A stretch of 52,301 nt of DNA, from contig CAKPHO010000009.1 in NCBI GenBank assembly GCA_934162195.1, positions 1-52,301 of the forward strand. The letters are read 5' to 3'. Positions within the stretch are counted from its first letter, which is position 1; every line of letters starts with the position of its first letter. The DNA comes from an uncultured Bacilli bacterium (GTDB lineage Bacteria; Bacillota_I; Bacilli_A; RF39; UBA660). Under the pieces are notes generated by a model. It was not told the origin of the DNA, searched no databases, and saw only the letters and a list, made by a program, of their open reading frames with translations. This document shows positions 22,574 through 30,020 of this stretch, one piece after another. Position numbers and translations under genes: made by a program.

Positions 22574-23374
22574 ATGAAAAAAAGTTTACTCAGTAGGAGT
22601 ATTTTATTATTAGTCTGTGTACCATTATTAATAATTGGTGGTTTTTTATTTGATATAGCAGTGTTACTTATATCCAATGTTTCATTATATGAATTTATGA
22701 AAATAAAGGAAGAAAAAAAGAAATTACCGGCATTTATTAAATTTATTTCATATGTAATTATGACTTTAATGATACTTATGAATATCGATAATAATTTGTT
22801 TGCATTTGCTATCGATTATCGTGTTTTATCAGCACTTTTTATACTTTTCTTAATTCCAACAGTACTATATCATAATCGAGAAAAATATAGTATAAATGAT
22901 GCTTTTTATATGATTGGTGGAATAATGTTTTTAGGTCTTTCATTATCAACACTAGTTATTATTCGTGAAAAAAGTTTATCTTTAATTGTTTATTTGTTAT
23001 TGATACCTTTTGTTACAGATCTTTATTCATTGATTATAGGTAAATTAATTGGAAAAAGAAAATTATTAGAGGTAATTTCCCCAAATAAAACTCTGGAAGG
23101 TATGGTAGGTGGTACTGTATTTGGGGTTATAATACCAACAATTTATTATAATTTGTTTGTTAATAGTGCAAACCCTATATATGTAACAATTTTAATAACA
23201 TTATTCTTATGTATATTGGGTCAATTAGGAGATCTAGTTTTCTCGGCTATTAAACGTTATTTCAGTAAGAAAGATTTTTCTGATGTGCTTCCTGGATATG
23301 GTGGAATATTAGATAGATTAGATAGCATTATTTTTGTGGTTTTAGGATTTATGTTTTTTATGACAATTATATAA
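22574..23374 (+). CDS. cdsA: Phosphatidate cytidylyltransferase
   Basis: 266 residues, a polytopic membrane enzyme that makes CDP-diacylglycerol from phosphatidate and CTP, the branch point of phospholipid synthesis. Several hydrophobic spans cover the first 200 residues. The family signature is at the C-terminus: SPNKTLEGMVGG, LGDLVFSAIKRYFSKKDFSD and PGYGGILDRLDS. It precedes rseP as in many Bacilli, but dxr, usually between them, is missing, and uppS is not upstream. Confidence 0.95.
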   Translation: MKKSLLSRSILLLVCVPLLIIGGFLFDIAVLLISNVSLYEFMKIKEEKKKLPAFIKFISYVIMTLMILMNIDNNLFAFAIDYRVLSALFILFLIPTVLYHNREKYSINDAFYMIGGIMFLGLSLSTLVIIREKSLSLIVYLLLIPFVTDLYSLIIGKLIGKRKLLEVISPNKTLEGMVGGTVFGVIIPTIYYNLFVNSANPIYVTILITLFLCILGQLGDLVFSAIKRYFSKKDFSDVLPGYGGILDRLDSIIFVVLGFMFFMTII

Positions 23375-23388
23375 GAAAGAGTGATAAG

Positions 23389-24432
23389 ATGACAATTATA
23401 TATTTTATTTTGATTTTAGGAATTATTGTGTTTGTTCATGAGTTTGGACATTTCTTGTTTGCTAAAAAGGCAGGAATATACGTTTATGAATTTTCCATTG
23501 GAATGGGACCACAAATTTTTAAATGGACAAGAAAAAATGATGAAACGGTGTATGCGATAAGACTTTTTCCTATAGGTGGATTTGTTCAAATGGCTGGGGA
23601 AGAAGTTGATGTTGATGAAAAAATTCCTAAAGAAAAGAGAATGCAATCAAAAACGTGGTTACAAAGATTTATGACTGTAATTGCAGGAATTATGTTTAAT
23701 TTTATTTTATCAATTATTTTACTTTTTATAGTAGGATTAATTAGTGGATGCCCAACTAATAAAACATTAGTTGGAACAGTTGAAAAAAATAGCATGGCTT
23801 ATAAAGCAGGCCTTGAAGCGGGTAGTACAATTACTAAAATAGATAATAAAAAAGTTAATAATTATGATAAATTGATATTAGAATTTCAAGTAAGAAATGG
23901 TAAAACTATTGACTTTGAAGTTATAACAAAAGAAGGAGAGACTAAAATAATTTCTATAACTCCTGAAAAAGGGGATAATAATGGACAAGAAGTTTATAAA
24001 TATGGTTTTTCTTTAGAAACTTCAAGAGAATATGGTTTTATATCAGCCTTAAAATTTGGATTTAGAAAGACTTTTTCATTAATTGAACAGATGTTCTTTA
24101 TAGTTTGTTATTTATTTACCGGAAAACTTAGCTTAAAAAGTTTGTCTGGTCCGATAGGTATTTTTACTTTAGTAGGTGAAACTGCTAAGACTGGGTTTGT
24201 TAATTTAATATCTTTATTAGCACTTATTAGTATAAATGTAGGATTTATTAATTTTTTACCACTACCAGCATTTGATGGGGGAAGAATTTTATTCTTAATT
24301 ATAGAGAAAATAAAAGGATCTCCAGTTAATCCTAAAGTGGAAAATATAATTCATTCTATTGGCTTTGTTTTATTGATGTTATTAATGGTTTTTATATGTT
24401 TTAATGATATTACAAATATAATTAAGAGGTGA
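23389..24432 (+). CDS. rseP: Site-2 intramembrane metalloprotease RseP/RasP
   Basis: 347 residues. The zinc site HEFGH is at residues 17-21 in the first membrane span; a single PDZ domain follows (about 115-200, VEKNSMAYKAGLEAGSTI), and the third metal ligand lies in NFLPLPAFDGGR near the C-terminal spans. The protease cuts anti-sigma factors and signal-peptide remnants within the membrane. It is 14 bases downstream of cdsA. The stop TGA confirms the standard code. Confidence 0.95.
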   Translation: MTIIYFILILGIIVFVHEFGHFLFAKKAGIYVYEFSIGMGPQIFKWTRKNDETVYAIRLFPIGGFVQMAGEEVDVDEKIPKEKRMQSKTWLQRFMTVIAGIMFNFILSIILLFIVGLISGCPTNKTLVGTVEKNSMAYKAGLEAGSTITKIDNKKVNNYDKLILEFQVRNGKTIDFEVITKEGETKIISITPEKGDNNGQEVYKYGFSLETSREYGFISALKFGFRKTFSLIEQMFFIVCYLFTGKLSLKSLSGPIGIFTLVGETAKTGFVNLISLLALISINVGFINFLPLPAFDGGRILFLIIEKIKGSPVNPKVENIIHSIGFVLLMLLMVFICFNDITNIIKR

Positions 24433-24436
24433 TAGT

Positions 24437-24766
24437 GTGAAAGACCACTTAAAAGAAGTATTAAGTAGTTGTAAAAATTATGATTTCATTGTTAATTATA
24501 CTATCCCTGTTGGGGATACTCTATCACAAAGTTTAATAAATTTTTATCAAGATTATGTGTTCTTTAATTGGAGTAGTAGTGATAATATCAAGTTACTTGA
24601 TATTATCATTTTCACTTATATAACAGATCAAAAATTTAATGAGTATGTCTATAATACATATTTAGAATCAGGGGATATTTTACCTGTGTTTGAAGTTTTA
24701 GTTAGATTATATAGTGAGTATGAAGATAACAAAATTAAGATAGTAGATAGTACTATTTGGATTTAG
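24437..24766 (+). CDS. Hypothetical protein, 109 residues
   Basis: I do not recognise this protein. It starts at GTG 24437 behind AAGAGGTG, four bases after the rseP stop, and ends nine bases before an ABC transporter gene, so it sits in an operon with both. It has no membrane span or signal. The sequence is mixed alpha/beta in appearance with many aromatic residues (FYQDYVFFNWSS) and an acidic C-terminal half. Codon use matches its neighbours. Nothing visible gives a function. Confidence 0.7.
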   Translation: MKDHLKEVLSSCKNYDFIVNYTIPVGDTLSQSLINFYQDYVFFNWSSSDNIKLLDIIIFTYITDQKFNEYVYNTYLESGDILPVFEVLVRLYSEYEDNKIKIVDSTIWI

Positions 24767-24775
24767 AGGTGAATT

Positions 24776-25678
24776 ATGTTAAGAGTAAAAAATATAACAA
24801 AATATTATGATAAATTATTGGCAGTAGATAATTTATCGTTTGAAGTGAAACCTGGTGAAATATTTGGTTTGCTGGGTGTTAATGGAGCAGGAAAAACTAC
24901 AACATTTAGAATGATTATGGGGCTTTTAGAACCAACTAGTGGTAGTATTACGCTAGATGGAAAACCAATCGATTATTCGATGACAGACGAAATTGGTTTT
25001 TTGACGGAAGAAAGAAGTTTACTTACAAAATTAACGGTACTAGAACAATGCGAGTTTTATGGAGCGTTAAAAGGAATGAATAAGGATACCATACATGAAA
25101 GACTTGATTATTTACTTGATAAGTTTGAAATAAGTGATTATAAAAACAAAAAAATCAAGGAACTATCCAAGGGAAACCAGCAAAAGATTCAATTTATAAC
25201 AGCTATTTTAAATAATCCAAAACTTTTAATTTTAGATGAACCTTTTTCTGGTTTAGATCCTTTTAATGTAGAACTTTTTAAAAATGAAATTATTGAAATG
25301 TCTAAGAACGGTAGTATGATTATATTTTCCTCACATCGTATGGAACATGTAGAACTATTTTGTAAAAAAATAGTTGTTATTATGAATGGTAAAACAGTTC
25401 TAGAAGGTGAATTAAAAGATATTAAAGAAAAATATCGAAAGAAAAATATAATTATTAAAGGTAATATAGATACTGATAAAATAGAAAAAATTGACGGGGT
25501 TATAGCTGTTTCTAAAAATACTATTACGGATGAATATCAAATAAAAATATCTGATAAGGATGTCGCATCTAAAGTTTTTAAAACAATTAAAAATAGTGAT
25601 ATTTCAAAATTTGTAGTTGAGGAACCATCCTTAAACGAAATATTTGTAGAAAAGGTTGGTGAATCGTATGAAAAGTAA
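24776..25678 (+). CDS. ABC transporter ATP-binding protein (NatA/YhaQ-like)
   Basis: 300 residues. Walker A is GVNGAGKTTT (about 35-44), the signature is LSKGNQQKIQ, Walker B is LLILDEPFSGLDP, and the switch His follows in IFSSHRMEH. After residue 215 a regulatory C-terminal domain (about 85 residues) ends in PSLNEIFVEKVG, as in DrrA/NatA-type exporters. Its last 11 bases overlap the permease gene, so the pair forms one exporter. The substrate is not evident; NatAB homologues export sodium or peptides. Confidence 0.9.
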   Translation: MLRVKNITKYYDKLLAVDNLSFEVKPGEIFGLLGVNGAGKTTTFRMIMGLLEPTSGSITLDGKPIDYSMTDEIGFLTEERSLLTKLTVLEQCEFYGALKGMNKDTIHERLDYLLDKFEISDYKNKKIKELSKGNQQKIQFITAILNNPKLLILDEPFSGLDPFNVELFKNEIIEMSKNGSMIIFSSHRMEHVELFCKKIVVIMNGKTVLEGELKDIKEKYRKKNIIIKGNIDTDKIEKIDGVIAVSKNTITDEYQIKISDKDVASKVFKTIKNSDISKFVVEEPSLNEIFVEKVGESYEK

Positions 25679-26993
25679 ATTTAATTATTTGATTGGTATA
25701 AGTCTAAAAAGAAAAATTAATACAAAATGGTTTTTAATAGCCAATATTGTTCTTGCTGTTATTCTTGTTGGAATAATTAATATTGATAGTGTTATTACAA
25801 TGTTTGGTGGAGATTTTAATGAAAAAACAACAATTTATGTCATTGATAATACCGAAAATACTTTTGATATTTTTAAATCTCAACTTGATAATACCGAGAC
25901 TTTATTGAACGGTAATACTAACTATAATGTTATTAAAGAAGAGAGATCTATTGATGAATTAAAATATCTAATTCTTAATGAAGAAAAAGAGAAGAATAAT
26001 ATTATTTTAGAGTTTAAAAATTCTGATAATAATTTTTTATCTATATCTATTATAACTAAAGAATATATTGATTTAGCAAATACTCAAATTTTAACATCTG
26101 CGCTTAATAATACTAAAGCAACTATTGCAATTTATAATTCTAATATTTCTGAAGAAGAGTTAAGTGCTATATATAGCCCAGCTAATATTGAAAGAATTTA
26201 TTTAGATACTGATAAAAATATTCAAGATGAAAATACTAAAATGATTTTAACAACTGTGTTTCCTATTTTGATATTACCATTTTTTATGTTAATTATATAT
26301 TTGGTTCAAATGATAGGCGCAGAAGTAAATGATGAAAAAACAACTAGGGGAATGGAGATAATTATTTCAAATGTTTCGCCTAAGACACATTTCTTTTCTA
26401 AAATAGTTGCTGGTAATTTATTTGTTTTATTACAAGCAGGGCTACTATTTATATATACATTTATAGGAATGTTTATTCGTAAGCTTATAGGCGGAAATTT
26501 GATTTCTAATGGAGTTACAACGCAAGTAAAGGATGTTATGACTAATGTTTTAAATTCTAATATAGGAGAACAATTAAAAATAATTTTACCTTTAACTATA
26601 ATATTAATGTTACTTACATTTTTAGCTTATTCACTCCTTGCTGGAATTCTTGCTTCAATGACAACTAATACTGAGGATTTTCAACAATTACAAACACCAA
26701 TCATGATTGTACTATTACTTGGTTATTATACATCTATGATGGCTAGTATGTTTGAAGGTTCTATATTCTTAAAGATATTATCATTTGTACCATTTGTTTC
26801 AGCAATTCTTTCGCCATCTTTATTAATACTTGGACAAATAGGAGTAGTTGAAGTAATTATTTCAATAGTTCTAATGGTAGGTATCATATATTTATTAATT
26901 AAATATGGTTTAAGAGTTTATAAAATAGGAATATTAAATTATTCATCTAAGAATTTATGGAAAAAGATGTTTAAAGCTTTGAAAAATAAATAG
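25668..26993 (+). CDS. ABC-2 type transporter permease (NatB/YhaP-like)
   Basis: 441 residues with the NatB layout: one membrane span near residue 20-40, a large extracytoplasmic domain (about 45-195), then about five spans to residue 425, including TVFPILILPFFMLIIYLVQM and LTFLAYSLLAGILASMTT. The start is the ATG at 25668; an in-frame TTG at 25656 is less likely. It overlaps the ATPase gene. The promoter of the next gene lies inside its last codons. Confidence 0.88.
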   Translation: MKSKFNYLIGISLKRKINTKWFLIANIVLAVILVGIINIDSVITMFGGDFNEKTTIYVIDNTENTFDIFKSQLDNTETLLNGNTNYNVIKEERSIDELKYLILNEEKEKNNIILEFKNSDNNFLSISIITKEYIDLANTQILTSALNNTKATIAIYNSNISEEELSAIYSPANIERIYLDTDKNIQDENTKMILTTVFPILILPFFMLIIYLVQMIGAEVNDEKTTRGMEIIISNVSPKTHFFSKIVAGNLFVLLQAGLLFIYTFIGMFIRKLIGGNLISNGVTTQVKDVMTNVLNSNIGEQLKIILPLTIILMLLTFLAYSLLAGILASMTTNTEDFQQLQTPIMIVLLLGYYTSMMASMFEGSIFLKILSFVPFVSAILSPSLLILGQIGVVEVIISIVLMVGIIYLLIKYGLRVYKIGILNYSSKNLWKKMFKALKNK

Positions 26994-27006
26994 CTTGTGT
27001 TATAAT
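26979..27006 (+). promoter_or_regulatory. Promoter of first small paralogue
   Basis: TTGAAA (26979-26984) and TATAAT (27001-27006), 16 bases apart; the downstream GAAGTGAAATTATGAAAA is shared with the second paralogue. Confidence 0.6.
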
Positions 27007-27029
27007 ATTTGAACAAAGGAAGTGAAATT

Positions 27030-27395
27030 ATGAAAAGAACTTATGATTTTAATTCGATATATTTTGGTTCATTAGTATATAATACTGGAAGTGATGGCTA
27101 TTATCATAGTTATCCTGTAGCGTTACGAAAGGTGGAAGAAAACGTTTATAAAAAAATAGATAAAAACTTTGAAATGGAACCTTATATAGTAGGAACAAGT
27201 GAATTTTTAACCGTTACTAATATGGTACCTTTATCATCAATAACAGATAATAATGGAAAAAAAACAATAAGTGAAGGTAAAATAATGCTACACCTTTTAA
27301 AGTATTGTTTAAATTCAAAAAATAGAGAAGTTACACTTTTCAAGGACGCTAAAGATAATTCTGAAAAACAGTATAGTATAAAAAAGAATAAATAA
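27030..27395 (+). CDS. Hypothetical protein, paralogue 1 of a tandem pair
   Basis: A 121-residue protein I do not recognise. It shares a layout with the next gene: a charged start, then IYFGSLVYNT / IYFGCLIYNT, a middle ending in VPLSS / FPLSK, and a basic tail. There is no signal or membrane span. The ATG at 27030 follows GGAAGTG; an in-frame ATG at 27009 is rejected because it precedes the ribosome site. The two genes have similar promoters and 5' ends, so they arose by tandem duplication and then diverged strongly. Confidence 0.72.
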   Translation: MKRTYDFNSIYFGSLVYNTGSDGYYHSYPVALRKVEENVYKKIDKNFEMEPYIVGTSEFLTVTNMVPLSSITDNNGKKTISEGKIMLHLLKYCLNSKNREVTLFKDAKDNSEKQYSIKKNK

Positions 27396-27408
27396 ATTCT
27401 TTTTTTTG
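27381..27408 (+). terminator. Terminator after paralogue 1
   Basis: AAAAAGAAT (27381-27389) pairs with ATTCTTTTT (27396-27404), overlapping the stop codon. Confidence 0.7.
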
Positions 27409-27430
27409 TATTAAATTAAGTATTTATTGT

Positions 27431-27458
27431 TTGAAGATTGAATAGTTTATGTTATAAT
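27431..27458 (+). promoter_or_regulatory. Promoter of second small paralogue
   Basis: TTGAAG (27431-27436) and TATAAT (27453-27458), 16 bases apart. Confidence 0.6.
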
Positions 27459-27480
27459 ACTGAAACAGGGAAGTGAAATT

Positions 27481-27828
27481 ATGAAAAAAGATTATGACAG
27501 TGATTTAATATATTTTGGGTGTTTGATTTATAATACGAGTGAAGGATATTATTTTAGTAAAATTGAAGCTTTTGAAAAAGTAGGAGATCATGAATATAAG
27601 ACTTTAAGTAATAGCAAATTAAGAAAAGAATTTGATCGTAATTCTGATGCTTATTTATCTGTGGGTTATTTATTTCCTTTATCTAAACTTTTAAAAGATG
27701 GTGAGAGAAAAGAAGTGAGTAAATCATTAATTGAGTTATATAGATTAAAATATCTGTTAACTCGTCATTTTGATAAGTATGATGATAAAAAATATAGTCA
27801 AAGTGAGTCAAAAAGGAAGAATAAATAG
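27481..27828 (+). CDS. Hypothetical protein, paralogue 2 of a tandem pair
   Basis: 115 residues, related to the preceding gene by YDSDLIYFGCLIYNTSEGYY and the closing Lys/Arg-rich tail (ESKRKNK). No known domain is recognised and no membrane segment is seen. It has its own promoter and the ribosome site GGAAGTG. The conserved aromatic first strand in both copies suggests a small cytoplasmic domain, but I cannot assign a role. Confidence 0.72.
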   Translation: MKKDYDSDLIYFGCLIYNTSEGYYFSKIEAFEKVGDHEYKTLSNSKLRKEFDRNSDAYLSVGYLFPLSKLLKDGERKEVSKSLIELYRLKYLLTRHFDKYDDKKYSQSESKRKNK

Positions 27829-27860
27829 TTCTCCTTTTTATATAATATAAAGGAAAATGT

Positions 27861-27888
27861 TTGACTTTGAACATATTTGTGTTATAAT
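27861..27888 (+). promoter_or_regulatory. Promoter of rpsB-tsf
   Basis: TTGACT (27861-27866) and TATAAT (27883-27888), 16 bases apart, about 110 bases before rpsB, leaving room for a leader. Confidence 0.7.
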
Positions 27889-27912
27889 TAATATGGCTTT
27901 TTTAAAAAAACA

Positions 27913-27969
27913 CGTAAATTGATTATTGTGTCTAGTGCCAAATGGTGATGTAATAAGTTGAAATTTACG
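27913..27969 (+). promoter_or_regulatory. Putative rpsB leader RNA
   Basis: CGTAAATT (27913-27920) pairs with AATTTACG (27962-27969), closing a domain that contains AGTGCCAAATGGTGATG. Position between promoter and ribosome site suggests an S2-responsive leader. I recognise no exact family match. Confidence 0.45.
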
Positions 27970-27995
27970 GAAGGAAAAACAAAAGGAGGAATATT

Positions 27996-29000
27996 ATGAC
28001 AGTTGTGTCTATGAATTATTTATTAGAAGCTGGTGTACATTTTGGACATCAAACAAAAAGATGGAATCCAAAAATGAAAGAGTACATTTTTACTTCAAGA
28101 GATGACATTTATATTATTGATTTAAAGAAAACTGCAGAAAAAATTGAAGAAGCTTATGCTGCTTTAAAAACTATTGCAGAAAATGGTGGTAAAGTTTTAT
28201 TTGTTGGAACTAGAAAACAAGCTAGTGATGCAATTAAAGAAGAAGCTTTAAGAAGCCAGTCTTATTATGTTTCTGAAAGATGGTTAGGTGGAACTTTAAC
28301 AAATTTTAGAACTATTCGTAAGAGAGTTAAACGTTTAGAAGAAATCGAAAATATGGAAAAGAATGGTACTTTCGATTTATTACCTAAAAAAGAAGTTATT
28401 GGTTTAAAGAAAGAATACGAAAAATTAAATAAAGTTTTATGTGGTATTAGAGATATGTACAAATTACCTAGTGCTTTATTTATAGTAGATCCATCAAAAG
28501 AATATATTGCTATTAGAGAGGCTAGAAAATTAGGAATTCCAGTATTTGGTATTGTTGATACTAACTGTGATCCAGATGATGTAGATTATGTAATTCCAGG
28601 TAATGATGATGCTATTCGTGCAGTTAAGTTAATTACTGGTGTTATAGCTAATGCAATCGTAGAAGCAAATGGTGGAGAATTAGTAGACTATGTAAGTACA
28701 GATGATAAAGCAAAAGATGATGCTGAGATCATGCAAAAAGCTGTAGATTCTGTAAAGAAAAAAGAACCAAGAAGATTTGAAGGAAACAAAAATTTTGATA
28801 GAAAACAATCAGTAAAAAAATCATCAAACAAAGTAGAAACTAAAAAAGAAGCTAAAAAAGAAGTTAAGACTACAGAAAAAAAAGCCGTTGTTGATTTATC
28901 AACTAAAACAGTAGCAGAACTTCGTGAAATGGCTAAAGACAAAGAAATTAAAGGTTATTCTACAATGAAAAAAGCTGAACTTGTAGAAGCTTTACAATAA
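27996..29000 (+). CDS. rpsB: Small-subunit ribosomal protein S2 with Rho_N-like tail
   Basis: The S2 core (about 1-230) is standard: MNYLLEAGVHFGHQTKRWNP, IYIIDLKKTAEKIEEAY, SERWLGGTLTNFRTI, LFIVDPSKEYIAIREA and GIPVFGIVDTNCDPD. The protein is 334 residues, about 80-100 longer than usual. A Lys/Glu-rich linker (about 255-300) leads to TVAELREMAKDKEIKGYSTM and KKAELVEAL, which resembles the Rho_N/SAP-like helical motif. The tail is in frame without a break, so the extension is genuine. Such small domains bind nucleic acid; here it might touch mRNA near the ribosome platform, which is my inference. AAAGGAGGA precedes the ATG. Confidence 0.95.
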   Translation: MTVVSMNYLLEAGVHFGHQTKRWNPKMKEYIFTSRDDIYIIDLKKTAEKIEEAYAALKTIAENGGKVLFVGTRKQASDAIKEEALRSQSYYVSERWLGGTLTNFRTIRKRVKRLEEIENMEKNGTFDLLPKKEVIGLKKEYEKLNKVLCGIRDMYKLPSALFIVDPSKEYIAIREARKLGIPVFGIVDTNCDPDDVDYVIPGNDDAIRAVKLITGVIANAIVEANGGELVDYVSTDDKAKDDAEIMQKAVDSVKKKEPRRFEGNKNFDRKQSVKKSSNKVETKKEAKKEVKTTEKKAVVDLSTKTVAELREMAKDKEIKGYSTMKKAELVEALQ

Positions 29001-29006
29001 ACTACT

Positions 29007-29035
29007 AAGGTGATTACGTTTAATCACCTTTTATT
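29007..29035 (+). terminator. Attenuator between rpsB and tsf
   Basis: AAGGTGATTA (29007-29016) pairs with TAATCACCTT (29021-29030), loop CGTT, followed by TTATT. A weak T-run suggests partial termination. Confidence 0.7.
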
Positions 29036-29053
29036 AATATGAGGAGGATATTT

Positions 29054-29929
29054 ATGATAAGTGCTAGTTTAGTAAAAGAACTAAGAGAGAAAACAGGAGC
29101 AGGGATGCTTGACTGTAAAAAAGCTTTAGAAGCAACTAATGCTAATATTGAAGAAGCAATTAATTGGCTAAGAGAAAAAGGTATTTCTAAAGCTGCTAAG
29201 AAAGCTGAAAGAATTGCTGCTGAAGGGTTAGCTGCTATTTATACGGAAGGTAATGTAGCTGCTATTGTTGAGGTTAACTCTGAAACAGATTTCGTTGCTA
29301 AAAATAGTGAATTTGTTTCTATGGTAGATGATATTTTAAAAGCTATTGTTAAAAACAATCCTAAAACAAATGAAGAAGTATTAGCTTTAAATGTTGATGG
29401 AATGACTATTAATGATTTAATAGTTGAAAAGACAGCTAAAATTGGAGAAAAATTAAGCTTTAGAAGATTTACAAGAATTGAAAAGAAAGATTCAGAAAGT
29501 TTTGGTGAATACATTCATATGGGTGGTAAAATTGCTGTTTTAACAGTAATTGATAATGCTTCAAGTGAAGTAGCTCGTGAAGTAGCTATGCATGCTGCTG
29601 CTATGAGACCTCTTTATACTAAAGCAAGTGAAGTACCAACTGATGTATTAGAAAAAGAAAAAACAATTATGAGAGAACAACTTATTAATGAAGGTAAACC
29701 TGCTGAAAGAATTGATGGTATCTTAATAGGAAAAGTTAAGAAATATTATGAAGAAGTTTGTTTGGAAAACCAAATCTTTGTTAAAGCACAAAATAAAGAA
29801 ACCGTTGCTGAATATGTAGCTAATAATGGTGGTACTATTACTACTATGATTCGTTATGAAGTAGGCGAAGGAATGGAAAAAAGAGAAGAAAATTTTGCTG
29901 AAGAAGTTGCAAAACAAATGAATATGTAA
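29054..29929 (+). CDS. tsf: Translation elongation factor Ts
   Basis: 291 residues; the nucleotide exchange factor for EF-Tu. The N-terminal UBA-like domain (VKELREKTGAGMLDCKKALE) and the TDFVAKN motif of the core are present, with the dimerisation module following. The ATG at 29054 sits five bases after GAGGAGGA; an upstream in-frame start is rejected as it lies before the ribosome site. The rpsB-tsf order is universal in Bacillota. Confidence 0.96.
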   Translation: MISASLVKELREKTGAGMLDCKKALEATNANIEEAINWLREKGISKAAKKAERIAAEGLAAIYTEGNVAAIVEVNSETDFVAKNSEFVSMVDDILKAIVKNNPKTNEEVLALNVDGMTINDLIVEKTAKIGEKLSFRRFTRIEKKDSESFGEYIHMGGKIAVLTVIDNASSEVAREVAMHAAAMRPLYTKASEVPTDVLEKEKTIMREQLINEGKPAERIDGILIGKVKKYYEEVCLENQIFVKAQNKETVAEYVANNGGTITTMIRYEVGEGMEKREENFAEEVAKQMNM

Positions 29930-29957
29930 GGGAGTGATTAAACACTCTTTTATTTTT
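29928..29957 (+). terminator. Terminator after tsf
   Basis: GAGTG (29932-29936) pairs with CACTC (29943-29947), extended by G-T and A-T pairs, then TTTTATTTTT. Confidence 0.6.
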
Positions 29958-30020
29958 GCTTATGTTATTTTAAAATAAAGTAGAATATGATATAATGAAT
30001 AAGAGAAAGTATGTGATAAT

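Noticed and set aside
27829..27857. Terminator after the second small paralogue
   Set aside because: TCCTTT...AAAGGA can pair around an AT-rich loop, but no T-run follows on this strand.
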